Assembly (NCBI RefSeq): GCF_965638725.1
Contig: NC_134982.1
Coordinates: 3,658,001 to 3,722,000 of the forward strand
Direction of reading: 5' to 3'
Length of the DNA: 64,000 nt
DNA from: Aptenodytes patagonicus
Lineage: Eukaryota; Chordata; Aves; Sphenisciformes; Spheniscidae
The notes under the pieces are model-generated. The model did no database searches. It was not told the DNA's origin and saw nothing but the letters and a program-made list of their open reading frames with translations. Position numbers and translations under genes: made by a program. Position 1 is the first letter of the stretch. Every line of letters starts with the position of its first letter. Below, piece by piece: positions 10,097 to 22,990 of this stretch.

Positions 10097-12456
10097 CTGC
10101 AAAAGAGAGAAGACACAGGCGGTGAGAAATGCGTGCCCTCCTCCTCCCTTACGACCTTTCTTCCATCTCTTCGTCCAACTTGGCTTTTGCCACTTCCAGG
10201 AGGGAAGGACGGAAAATCAGGAAGAGGGGAGGAAAGACATTATCAAAACAAAAAAATTACGATAAACAGTGACAAAACACGGGGTGAAGGGTATCACCAG
10301 TGTATCCGCTGCTGAGAGCCAGCAAGCGGGGCAGAATATAGATAATTTAGATTAACAGCTTTCAGAATAAATTTTATTTAGCTTACATTGCTTTTTTTAT
10401 CCCACGGCAGGCAATGAGAAAACGCACTCGTTTCACATACATGGCGACTAAATACAACCATCAGGTGACAACACTCAAGCAGCACGGCCCTGGGAGCGGC
10501 TGTTTGGAAGGGAAGGGCTCTGCCCGAGAGGCAGCCACCTACCACCGAACCTCTCAGTCCCCGTGGGGACGCTCTTCTCACAGCCACAAAATTACCTGAT
10601 GGGAACGCATTACTTCCAATACGCCGTAATTAATACGGCTCCTTCTAGCCTGATTATATAGTGGTGCAAGTGCAATGGGTTGCAGCGAAACTATGGTGTC
10701 TTAGGTGCACCAACCCCAACCCTGCTCTGCTCTCCATGAACTTTGTATTACAAACATGATGCTTGCAAGCATGAGCAACTTTCAAGAGACCCAAAACATT
10801 GCTGTGCATGGCATGGGATGGTGAAGGAAGATGCTCGCCCCTCTCGGTTCAGACTCAGGGCATGCGGTGAGGGTCAATGGCTCTACTTGGCAATGGCAAA
10901 GCGTAGGAGCTCAGCACGTCTCACCCCACAAACCTTGAAACCACGAGCAAGGACCCTCGAAACCGGATCAAAAATACACATTTTTCTTTGTTTTCATCTT
11001 TATGACTTTGTCATGCACACAAAGACATCGTTTCAGGCTTTTTGCTAAAACCACAAGAGAAAACACAGTTTTCTGGTTGTTTTTCAAGCAGATAAAAACC
11101 ACTGAGATTCTCAATCAGCCAACGAAGTGAGCTGGAGTGTTATCAAACCATGAGGCGGCTGATAAAATCACCGGTGCTGGCAACACTTGAAATTATGGCC
11201 GCTTCCACTCCATCACCTTGGGTTGAACAAGCCTCGCTGGCCCTGAGCTAATCCCTGCGTGCAGCGTGGAGCTGAATGCATGCACTAAACACTGTGAAAA
11301 AGGAGAAAAATTGGGAAAACTAGCTTTATTAGTATCTGAAATTCATCAGGGAAAGGCAAACTTTGGAAAAGTGGTTGGACTAATTAAAACTGCCCATATA
11401 AAAATTGCTCAGCGTAACTAAATGTGCTCCAAAGTCACATCCTTTAGTTCAAATCACAGTTCTGATTCTCAGCCTTATCATCTCTCCTTCCCACTCTCAT
11501 TTTTTCATGTTTCCTTTACAAATAAACGCCTATTTGTTTACCAGCTCCACAACTGCTGGAAAACAGCTAGGGAAAAAAAAGAGGTAATTCAAGGAATTAT
11601 CATTGCTCTCAAAGTTTTGTCTTCACCCTCTTCTGTTTTCAGCAGACAGCAGTTTGTTTGCTTTGAAGACGATGTTTACAGCATCTCGATGAGCATGCGG
11701 TCCATCGGTTTTTATCTCGCATTAGCCAAAGGTTCAGCCAGGGTTTTGAAGACATGCAACAGTCCGTCATCCCCCCCCCAGTTTATCTTTCTGCTGAGTT
11801 GTTTGGAAAATGTTAGTTAAGCCCAAGCCGCATGCTCTGAGATAAGTTCTCACAAACAGTTCACAGATTCTTCGCGAAAAACCATGAGATTATTTTAAAC
11901 CCAACAACAACAAGGAAAAAAAATATCAATTAGGGACAAATATAAACAGGCAGTAGTCCAGAAATTAACTCCTGGCGTATTTAGCTTGTGAACATGGCAT
12001 GAAGCAGGGCTGCAAATTAAATATATATTCACCTTTCCTATTTTTGCTATTCTTTAGTAAAGAACATAACGTGAAAATTAAAGCAAGAAAACTGGAGTTA
12101 GGATTGATTAGGAAGGACCTATGGTGGCCCAATTCCAGCCCTTCCTCTGCCGTGGTCTCCTTGACGATCCTGCTCTCTGCCAGGGATACGTGGTCAGGGA
12201 AAGGCTGCAACTTCACTTGGGCTTTCCTTGCCCCAGCTTCCTACCCGCAGAGTTGGGACACGCTTCCCTACCTCAAGAGGTGGTTGTGAGGATGAATATG
12301 CCACTGTCAAGTGCTTGGATATTTGGCTAATGAGGAATAGTCTTATCTACCTATGATGAAACAGGGACACCTACTCCCAGACTTGGGCAGGCACCCTCTA
12401 CCTTCATGCTGCCCTCCTGGACCTCATCTGGCGTGACCTGGCTGAACAAGGAGAAT

Positions 12457-12718
12457 GCATGTGCTCCATCTTGTCCATCAGGGCACCATGCGCTCCACCT
12501 CATCCGCTGAGACACCATGTGCTCCACCTCATCCATCCAAGCACCACGTGCTCCACTGCTCCATCGAGGCACCATGTGCTCCACCTCGTCCATCCAGGCA
12601 CCATGTGCCCCACCTTGTCCATCCAGGCACCACGTGCCCCACCTTGTCCATCCAGCCACCATGTGCCCCACCTCGTCCATCCAGGCACCATGTGCTCCAC
12701 TGCTCCATCGAGGCACCA
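12457..12718 (+). repeat. 29-bp minisatellite, about nine units
   Basis: The unit is gcaccatgtgccccacctyg followed by tccatccag (29 bp). Two copies are a 28-bp variant with ctccactgctccatcgag. Units differ mainly at CATGTG/CACGTG and CTCC/CCCC. Because units lack stop codons in most frames, several overlapping open frames (up to 215 codons, 12455-13102) cross it on both strands; none is credible as protein. It lies in the intron between exons C and D. Confidence 0.95.
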
Positions 12719-15463
12719 ACGGGTATCAGTCCCAAGGGCCACAGTTCAACCTCTGCCTGTGATATGTGGGTTGGGGAGGCCCACAACCTGCCCACCAAAC
12801 CCAGGCACGGCCCTGCGCGGCAAAGCAGGGCCCAACAGGCAGATCTGCTCGTGCTCTGGGAACCAGAGTCCAAGTCCATGCCCACAGATGGTTGTCAGCC
12901 ACCTGCATCAGTGCAACGGTCTGAAGCCAGGAGGATCAGAAAGATGTCACTGTTTCTCTGCACGTTCCTGATCATAGCTATGTTTCTAGCACGCTGGAGG
13001 GGGGCTCTGGAGCTTCCCTGGGGTGTAGGCACCAGCTATCTGTTGCTGACCCCTGCATGCTGGGACAGGAGGAGATCAAGGAGCCCAGTTTGCTCTCCCT
13101 AGCCTGGCATGGGCACTGAACTGCTGCTGAAGGCAGACAGTAAGGGTTGGACTGCAAGGACCGTGCCGCCTGGGGTCCTGCCATCGATGTCCTCACCCAC
13201 CAATGACATCTTGCATGTATTTCTCAAAGGGTGCTTTGTCCCCACCCACGGCTGCCCCATCCGAACACCAGGCACCCCAAAGCAGCAGGGTGGTTGCTTC
13301 AGCAAGAGCACAGTGTTTCCCCAAGCTCTTTGACCCCCCCCGTCAGCCCTGACGGCGCTGCAAGAAAGAATGGTGCAAATGGTTTGAGACCTCCAGGGAA
13401 ATCACAGCCCTGAAGTACCGGCACTTACGTGACCATAAACCTGAATCCAACCAGTTGCATTCGTCATTTGCAATCTAATTCATATTTACTTAAAATATTT
13501 TAATGTAAGCATGCTATACCCATTAAATTAGCACTCCCACATTGGAATTATTATTTATTTAACTATTTATAACCGCTCCTCCCTGCTGCGTGCATCTGCC
13601 CAAATCCCACCACGGGCACCATCCCATCCCTCTCCACCAGGTTCCCACACGGTTCAAACTGGCTGATGAACGTGGACGAGGGAGTCGAAAAAGGAGCGTG
13701 AGGCAGACAACAGGGCAGGTGAGCTGAGACTCACACGCTTCTCGGTTTAACCTGTAATCATCCCCCGGAGGCTGGGGCTGTCTGCGAGAAAAACTTCCCT
13801 TTGCTCTCCAGCCGGTTTCCCCCGTATCGGGCGAAGCCGGGCAATGAAAGCAGCAGTTCCTGCTGGAAAGCAGACAAAGAGTCTGCTTGATTTCCTAAGA
13901 GAGGAGGCTGCATGCCAGAATCTGCCCGGCCAGTCATATAATACCCAACCTTGGTTGCGAAAGGCTTCTCACTTTTGTTTCTGGTGCTGGGCTAGCAGCT
14001 TTGCAGACTGGTGGAAGACATCGGGCTCCTCCTCTTCCAAATTTCTGTGTCCTGCTGAGAGATGGAGCACTGGGCAAGGTCCTCTGTGAGGCCAGCGTGG
14101 CTGGGTGGGCTCCGGGTGCTAAATATTTTCATAAGCAACCCAAAATAAATCATAGGGTCTGCTCCTGGAAGTGTTGCGTGTGGTGGGGGAGCTGCAGTGC
14201 CCTGCAGGGTGGCTCTTGAGTGCAACCGGTTTCAGTGGCATGCTAGTGGGACCAGTCTCCCCTGGCCTCCGTGGCCCCAAAAGCTGCTCTTTACATGTTT
14301 GCAGAGGTAAGCATCATAAGCCCCATGGGGTGGGCATGTAACGGCGGTTGAGGGGGCAAAGAAGCCCCAAAACTGCAGCTGTGCTTCATCACGGAGAGAA
14401 TCGGCTTGGTCCTCCTGAACAGCAATGGACGTACGTGCACGCGATGCAGACCACCAGGAGCAAACCAGAGAGCTAAGTTGATGGGATTCACATACCCACG
14501 AATATTTGGGTTTATTATCTGCTTTCTGAGATCATCTGGGCTGCTGAGAAGCTAAAGTGCTTACTTGGTATTCTCAGGGGTGCCCACGCCATAAGCAGGA
14601 CCGGAGAACCTGCCCCACCGTCCCTTATCACCAAACCGCGCAGGTTTAATTGTGTTCTTCAGCAATTCTCGCTGGGAAATGGAGTGGGAGCAGCCCAACG
14701 CATACATTATCCTTTCCAGCTGCAAGGATATTTCTCCTGCAAGGCACAGTACTAATTATTGTGTACGATATCACTCGCAAAATGACATATAAGCAACGCT
14801 TGCCACAAACTACTTCTTAGCATGCAGTGTTTTCTGATGCTTTGGTGATGACTCTAGCATGAAAGCACAGAAAGCTTCAAAACATCCACCCAGAGCCACG
14901 GAGAGGTTGGGATGTCTTTGAGACCCAGCGAAAGCTGGACTGACCGCAGCCCACGCGCCGCTTGCCCCGGCTCCCCGACGGGCATCTCAGGTTCATCCAT
15001 CCAGGTGGCAACACGCATGGACATCTAGACAGCCTCGGGCATGAAGCTCCAGCCTCGCAACCGCTCTGCGGTCCCTGCCCACAGGTATGCTTTTCATCTA
15101 ATGCGTAGGTCACGAGGAGGTGCCTGCCGGTATTCCCCCTGGGGAGCGTGGACCACGACCGCAGAGGAACCAACGTGCTGCAAATGCATCATCCAGGTGT
15201 AGCGACCAGCTCACTGGTGTAAAACAAGGCAATGGGTGAAAACAGAGTCACATTTTCATGAGGAAGAAGGAAAAAACCAGCTACTTGTGCCACTCGGAGC
15301 TTAAGCAGAATAAACATACTGCACTTGAAAAGGTGCAGGAGAGATGGTGCTTCCCAGTCCTGTTTTTAACCAGAGGAGCCCTTGGGAAGGGCCATGGTGG
15401 ACTTTGTCCTCAACAAGATGGATCTGTTCCAGCTCTGCAGTCGGGATCATCACGGAGACCCCC

Positions 15464-15798
15464 TTATAAGGGGGCTTAGAAGAAAGATGGGGACAGACTT
15501 TTTAGTAGGGCCTGTAGCGACAGGACAAGGGGGAATGGTTTTAAACTGAAAGAGGGGAGATTCAGACTAGATAGAAGGAAGAAATGTTTTATGCTGAGGG
15601 TGGTGAAGCACTGGCCCAGGTTGCCCAGAGAGGTGGTGGATGCCCCATCTCTGGAAGCATTCCAGGTCAGGTTGGACGGGGCTCTGAGCGACCTGATCTA
15701 GTTGAAGATGTCCCTGCTCATGGCAGGGGGGTTGGACTAGATGGCCTTCAAAGGTCCCTTCCAACCCAAACCATTCTGTGATTCTATGGTTCTATGAT
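15464..15798 (+). repeat. CR1 LINE, 3' part
   Basis: About 335 bp, the same subfamily as the copy at 9399, from the gggggctta(t/g)aagaaagatgg segment to the full tail (attctgtgattctatggttc). A stop early in the ORF2 tail shows decay. It is antisense to CTIF. Confidence 0.95.
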
Positions 15799-18700
15799 CA
15801 TCCCCTACAACCAGGAGCGCTGTTAAGGCGCAGGGTGTGCTGTCCTGCTGACACGGCTCTGAAGCACTCTTCGTGGTCACAGTTGGGGAACTCCTGCCCC
15901 AAAAACCTCCTGGAAGCCCCGCGGTCTGCCAGATGGGTCCTCCTGGGAGCACAAGCCAGTTCTGCTGCACTTCACAGGCTCTCCGCAGAAAGACATTGAT
16001 AGTAATTTTCTGCTTTTCCAGCGGCCCCTTATTGACCTACTGTCGCAAGTCTTTAAGGAAGATGCCTGAGATAAGATCCATGGGACTGCTCGGCTGCTCT
16101 GCATGGGGAGAGTCACGCACTTCTCTGAGCTACAAGCAATTGCTACAACTCCACTTTTCTTATTGTCACACGGCATGGGGTGGTGAAAACAGCCAAGACT
16201 GGGGAAAATGCAAAGTACAAACAAGGGTGTGGGGGATGAGTAATTACAAAACGCTCCACCAGCAAGGCCAGTTTCAGGATTTCTACAATCTGTTCCCATT
16301 AGAAGTATCAGCTCCTCGACCCAGGACATCAGAAGGTCAGCTGGGCTGATCCTGCACCCACCAACAAGCTGTGCCAGTGCCACCCTCTCTAAAGGGGTAC
16401 CGAGTCCCTCTCTGGGCGTACCCTGGGAGCTAGGGAGGTCAGGTGAGACCTTTCCCTAGAGAAGAAACAAGTCATCACTTGGAAACAGAAGCCCTTTAGA
16501 AGTAAGTCCACAGGCATAAGTGGCATTTTCTCAGCTCCCATTTGATGCTGAGGTTGCCCAAACACAAAGTTTTGGGGAAAACCTCTCCTTTATGGAGCTG
16601 CCTGTGCTGATCTCTGCATGAGGCACAGGCTCTGCCGTGCTCCAAAACGTTGTCGGGCTCCGAAAACCCGAGCTGGGTGGGAGAGGCAGGCTGCGTCGGG
16701 CTGCAACCACTAGCAATGGTGCTTCCCTCTGCATGGCCTTCTGCTCACGCCTCTCTGGGGATCTGGTGAAGTCTTCATGTCCACTGAATATGCACAAGGT
16801 GCCACCAGCCCATGCATCTCATGGAGGGGTCCCTCTTCCCAGTTCCCTGACCGGGGTGGCCTGGTCTCAGCCTGGGTGAGAACATGCTGACAGCAACTTG
16901 CGCTGCTCCATTAGGAAGAGGCCACCAGCATGGGTCACTGCTGGTCCCACAAGCAGCTGCCCAGAGGAGGTGGCACAGGGGGGGAAGGAGCTCTGGGCTG
17001 GAGCTGCTTGTGCCGGCACGGCTGTGTCGAGAGCTGTGTCCATAGGAGGCACTTTCCCTAATGTATTTTGGACACCTTGAAGGAGTTTGTTTGGTGGCAC
17101 CCACTCCTTTTACAGTGACGTGCTGCTCTCAGCTGAGGAGGAGACTTCTGTTCTATTACCCAACCAGGACTCCCTGGGAGGATGGTTAGAAGAGGTTAGT
17201 TTGTTTATTGCATCGAGTAAACCAAAATGTTGGTTATCATCCTCCTTGTCAGGCTCCTGAGGAACTCAGAGATACTTAACAGCAAACTGAATTAAGGGCA
17301 GAGGAACAAAATCCTGTACCCAGTCGTGGGAAACTCCTCCTACTCCTTTCCACTGTAGGCAAGGGAAACCATGAAACATGACTCTCTCCCCCCGGATCTG
17401 GAACAGCTGAAGGGATTCCTGCGAAGATGGAAACCATTAAGAGGCAATTACAGGAGACAATGATGAAGAAAATCTGGTCACTCATCAACCCAGACACTGC
17501 AATCCAACAGTAGCCTGGTGGTTACACATCCCCTGGCTGGAGGTGCACCTTCAGGACCCAAAGGTGGGTGAGATAGACGGACAGAGCCACCCCGTCTGCA
17601 CGCACAGGGAGACCGAGCCACCCAGACGACCGGCTTCATCCTGCCCAGCCGAAGACATAATAACCCTGGGAGAGGAGGATGTGATCTCATCCCAAGGGTC
17701 CCGGGGAAACACAAAACATGGAAAGAAACAGCGGCGAGACCATCGCGCTTGATTGCGACGGGCTCCACCCTGGCTCGCCGGACGCTCTCCGCTTTCCTGG
17801 CTCTGCGGAGGGAGAGAGCGCATGGTGGCAGATGCAAATAGTTGTGTTTACATCCCATTGAAAGGGTTTTTGGGAACTAACAATGCCTGGTACGGAGGGC
17901 GAAGGAGAAAAACAAAGCCACGCGAGGAGGAGGGACCATCCTGTGAGATGGTATCTAGCTTCATTTCTTTATCTGCCCTAATTGCTTCCTCTGCCTTCTC
18001 CATGGGTCCCAGAGAAACAAGGGTGGCATTTCCCCTCCCCTATTTAAAATACGCCATTACGGTTTTAATGCTGGGACTAAACGAGTCCCGTAGCTTTCCA
18101 AGAACACATGTTCCTGCACATAAAATACTCAACAGAGCAGCTGGGCTCAAAGGCATCGCACAGCCCTCCTCGTTTTGGTCTGTCCTCATCCACTCCCAAA
18201 TAACACCTGATCTCCTTCACCTTAACTCTGCCCTTTGACTGAAATGATGCCGATCAAAGGGAATTTTTTTTTCCCCATACAAGCTGCATTCACAAGAGGG
18301 TTTTTGCCAGCGCAGCTACGGGGGTCTGCGTGCGCGGGAGCTTTTTGCACGGCTATTTATTTATTTATTGCACGGCAGGCACGGAGGCATGGGGACAGCC
18401 ATCCCTGCCGGGAGCGTGGTCCTACAGACAGTCACGCGCCCGTCCCTCCTCTTTGCAGACCCCTGCTCCCACACGCTACCTCCTGCCATGGCTCTGAAGG
18501 TCCACATCACCCCACACATCAGTGTATCCCGCTTGCTCCAAATCCCAGACTTTTCTCCCAGCTCTTCCAGGTCTTCAGTCCTCTTCTGGATTGCCACGAC
18601 ATTTCCCCACTTGTTTGCTCTCCCCATTTCTCCTTCCTTCCCGTGTCCCTGACCCACAGTCTCCTCTTTCTCCCTCCTTCCCTGGTATCCCTTCCCTCCC

Positions 18701-19984
18701 ATGCCTGCATCCCTCATCCCTCTTCCATCCTTTCCCCCCACAAACCACTTCCCAGTTTGTCCCAATCCCGCCGGACTGCAGACCAAACCACTGATTTTTG
18801 CAGAACCAGATGGGGGGACCAGAAGGAGACTTTTATGAGAAAGTAAGGCCTCTTCTTCACAGAGGACTTATTTCCTCTGGTCAGATCTGGCCTCATGGAG
18901 CTACCAGGGTGGAACGGTGGCGCCGGGTCAGGATCTAGCCCCCTTGGTGCCTCTGCTCATTCGATAAAGGAAAAATTCTGTCTCATTCTCTGACTAGGAG
19001 AATAATCTCAAAAACCCGAGCATCTCATTACACTGTCAAAGATCCCTTTTTGACTCAAAAGGCTGATACTTTTTAAAAAGTGAGAGTGATTAAAAAAAAA
19101 AAACCAAAACAACCCACGTTAAAAGATACAATTTTCTTTTCCAAACAGCACCACCCTCCTTGATCATCTGGCTGCAGCCGGGAAGGTTTTCCTCTCTCTT
19201 CCTCTGAAGGAGACAGTGAAAAGGCAGTGCCCTCTTGAAGTTCAGACGTTAATTACCGTGTTAGAATATTTTGCTAAATTACACAGCATGGCCCCAGGAG
19301 ATAACAGGCACTAAGAGAAGGGAGGGGAGTGGATACCCGTCTACATGCTGCACCGCAGACTCAGACGTGGGGGAAAGGCAATTAGACGGGGAGTATTTAT
19401 CCTCCCTGCACCACCACCCCGAGGCTTTCAGTTACCAGCGTGTACCAAGGCAGGGAAGCGATGGGAGCGTGCCAAGATTTTAAACGATGCTGAAATGGGA
19501 CCGTCTCTGCCAACCAGACTGGAGGCAGGAGACAACTCCTGCAGAGGAGCAACTGTCCTGCCTGCTGCCAGCCTGCTGGGTCTGCTCCCCGCCGCCTCTG
19601 TGGGGCTGATTCACTGCTCCCGGGCGCTGCCCTCAGTCCCCAGGGTTGGTAATAAGACCATAAAAGCATCGGTCTTGGATCAGGTCAAATGCCCACATCT
19701 CCCTTACGGGTGGTGGTACCCCCAGGGTACCCACCCAGCCCCAGCAGCAATAACCCCCTCAAGCTGGAGGGACCTCTGTGAATTGGTCCGGCAGCCACAG
19801 CCTCCTGCACAAAGGAGTTTTGCAGTTTAAGTAGTCTCTCTGTGATGAGCTACTTCCTGGGGTTGGCTCCGAACCTGCCCCAACAGCCCCGTCCGATGCA
19901 CCCACGGGTGCTGAGTGTGGGACGGTGCCGCAGCAAGGCGTCTCCCTGTCACCCCTGGAATCCAGTCCCCTTGTGTCCAAGCTA

Positions 19985-20312
19985 GGACATCATGGGTGGA
20001 CAACCAGATGGGTAAAAAAACTGGTTGGACGGTTGGGCTCAGAGGGTTGTAGCTACTGGGTTACAACCCAACTCCACCTGGAGGCCAGTGATGAGGAGTA
20101 CCGAGGCGTCTATCCTGGGACCTGCCCTGTTTAGCATCCTTATCCATGACCTGGAGGAGGTGAGGAGCACACTCTTGTGAAGTTTGTAGACCAAGTTGGG
20201 GGAAACCACTCAATGTGCTCGAGGAGCTGCCATCCAGGGGGACCTCAGCGGGCTGGAGGAAGGAGTCAAGAGGAACCTTAAATATTCAACAAGAAACAAG
20301 TCCTGCGCAGGA
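19985..20312 (+). repeat. CR1 LINE, internal ORF2 fragment (diverged)
   Basis: About 330 bp from the reverse-transcriptase region. It resembles the CR1 segments for W-x-x-N/T-RWVKKLVGRLGSE, then GPALFSILIHDLEE-like and KFVDQVG-like sequence (cctgtttagcatccttatcc, atgacctggaggagg). Several frameshifts and small deletions are present, and the 3' part of the element is missing. It is older than the other copies here and antisense to CTIF. Confidence 0.75.
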
Positions 20313-22974
20313 GAAGAGCACAGGGACATGGGAAAGGGGTGGGATAGGGTTATTATGAGAGGTGAGAGGGGCAGAGCCCACCCTGTGTTGCTTGCCCTTG
20401 TCGGACCCCAATGGGCAAGGTGCCTTGAGGGGACCACAGTGACATCGCCACCTGGCATCTTCTCGAGCTTTAGGTCCTACAAGCCAGTTTTTCCACCTCC
20501 TCACTCTGCTGCCGTAGGCAACTGCTCAGGTTACCTGGCTGTAAAGCCAGGTCTGACTGCTGAATGGCATCATAAAAATAAACAAACGCATCCAAAGCAG
20601 CACTCGACACCAACCACGTTGGCTGGAAGCGGCTCCTCCTGGCAGAGGGCTGGCAAGAAGGTGGCAGCTCCCAGGCCCAGAGGCATGTCCTGGGTTGGCG
20701 TCCCAACAACATCCGCTGAGGATGAGATCGAGACACAAGAGGAGCCAAACCTCCTGATACCACTCATCTGTCCCGGCTTCTGCAGAGCATGACCGTGGCT
20801 CCAAGCTGGCTACGATCCTTCCTTCCCTGCAGACCTCAGCCATCACCAAGAGCTGGGCCAGGTCCCTCAGGACCCAGTCTTAATGCTTCTCCTCCCCAGC
20901 AGCACCAGGGGATGAAGCAGGGAGGGCAGCGAGTTGGGCTGCCTCATGCCATCCTCGTTGACACACACGCAGCCATGGGCAGCACAGAGCTGGATGAAGA
21001 ACAGCCAGCTCCAACCATGCTTAGGAAAGAGCTAGGAAACACAAAAGTGGTGATAATCAGTGAAAAACAGATGGTAAATAATAATATTTATTATCTCTAT
21101 GTCTTCAGTAGCCATGGGGCACTTGTTGCACCAGGCACAGGGCTCTGGAGTGCTCCTGCCGCTCGTCCCTGGTCTTAACCCATTTTCTACATTTTGCTGA
21201 CTCTGCCGAAGGCCACAGAAAAGAAGAAATATGGCCAGGCTGCAAGAACCAAAGTCCCTTGGTTGTTCTCCTGGTTTTAGTTGGTTTTGGGGGATGTGCA
21301 ACGTGAAGTATTGTTGGAGTGGGGCTGAATGTGGTCCTCGGTGTTTGGGCATGGGGCAGAGGCTTCAGGGCAGCAAGGATGTCAGCACTTTTACTCCCCA
21401 CCATCCTGGAGGGGCATAAGGAGATGTACAGGGACAAATGTGGGGTGGTTTTGCAAAATAAAGTGAGGCCAGAGTTGAGAGCACGTGGGCTGCAGGGCTG
21501 GGAGAAGACAGTGGGATGTCCCTCTTGCTTGGACCATCAAGCGCGGGAGCCAGGACAACTTTCTAAAACCGCTAAAAGTGTTTTCATCGAGCCAGATAAA
21601 AGACTCGCGGAGGAACGTGGTTCTGGAAGATGCCACCACTGGTCCCATGTGAGGACAGCCAAGGCTGGAAGCAGGCAAGGGCCAAGCCTGCGGTGCCCTG
21701 GCTGCAGTACAGCCATCCCGGGGGAAAGCCTTTCCCCGGGAACAACGCCCTCTTTCAGCTCGCCCTCGATTCCCTGAAGCTCCAAGGGAAGAATAGAAGG
21801 AAAGCTCTTTCTTTTATTTCTATTTAACTTCTCTGCTTTGTTATTCTTTTCCCAGGCTCCCCAGATTTGATGGCTGCAATAGTCCCCTGGCTCTCATCTG
21901 CAAAGGGGCTCTCCTCTGCTCACCGTAAAAATCCCTCCTTACCCCCGACCATCTTCAATGCCGATCTTTGGGCTGGGCTTGGGCATCCCATTTCCCTTCT
22001 CCAACTTAAATTACACACTACTCCAAGCAGAAAAACGCGTTTTGATCTAAAGCAACACCCAAACTCACCGTGCACCATCAAACCATTTTAACGAGAGCTG
22101 GACCCACCTTTTACTTCTCTTGGCAAACCATCTCTTTGCCTAAAATCCCAATGTTGACCCCACCAGACCTTGTTGTCAAGACACTCTCCACCTGCACAAA
22201 TCTCACCCCAAACCCTCAGAACAGTTCTGGAAATTAAACTTTTTGAATCTTTGGGGATCCAGCTCCTGGGAGAGGCAGTCACTATGTCAGACATGGTGGT
22301 AGACCCTTCCTTCTCCCCCCACCCTGTTTTCCAGCAGGCAGAGGAGGATGCGGCAGAGCCCCCCGGGATGGAGGCTTGGCGTGGACCACATTTGTGCCAA
22401 GGGGCACAGACACTCCCTTGGCTCCCGAAATGCTGCCCAGGCGAGGTGGTAGCTCTGAGCCAAATTTCCTTTGCCGTGATTAAACACCCGTTCCCGTGGC
22501 TGACATCAAAACACAGTGGTCTGCCCGCATCCCCGAGGACGGTGATGAACGCTGGTTCGATTAACCGGCAAACCCCAGCATTTATCACTCCAGCCTCGCC
22601 TGAAATGAACTTCCCTTTTGATTTTTTTTTTTTTTCAGCCCACAAAACCAACCCATCCACACCGCTCAATAAATAACGCTGGCATCGCCACCCGATGCCC
22701 CAGCCATGTCCCCAGCTCCTCCTCACCGGGCCACCCAGCACTGATGTTCTCACTGCCATCCTTGCTTCCTCCCACCCAGCTCCACAACTAATGATGGTGT
22801 TAATAAGCTTTTATTTGGGGGGAAAGAAAAGAAGCTGAAGAGAGGAAGCTTTGCAGGGGGAAGGGAAGAGACATTCCTGCCTCAGTCATCGGGCAACTTT
22901 CCCCTTCCTCTTGCTCACTCCCTCGCTGACCTTTGGCTGAGTCTGCCAAAGCTATAAAGGAAAAGGGAAAAAGG

Positions 22975-22990
22975 AAAAAAAAAAAAAAAA
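22975..22990 (+). repeat. Poly(A) run, 16 bases
   Basis: A pure A run at the end of a purine-rich stretch (about 22936-22990). Confidence 0.9.

Noticed and set aside
12455..13102. 215-codon open frame on the plus strand (and several overlapping ones on both strands).
   Set aside because: It is produced by the 29-bp minisatellite, whose units lack stop codons; the rest shows no domain.
22088..22759. 223-codon minus-strand open frame inside the intron between exons C and D.
   Set aside because: No recognisable domain, odd composition with lysine and tryptophan patches from low-complexity DNA, and no splice or homology support.
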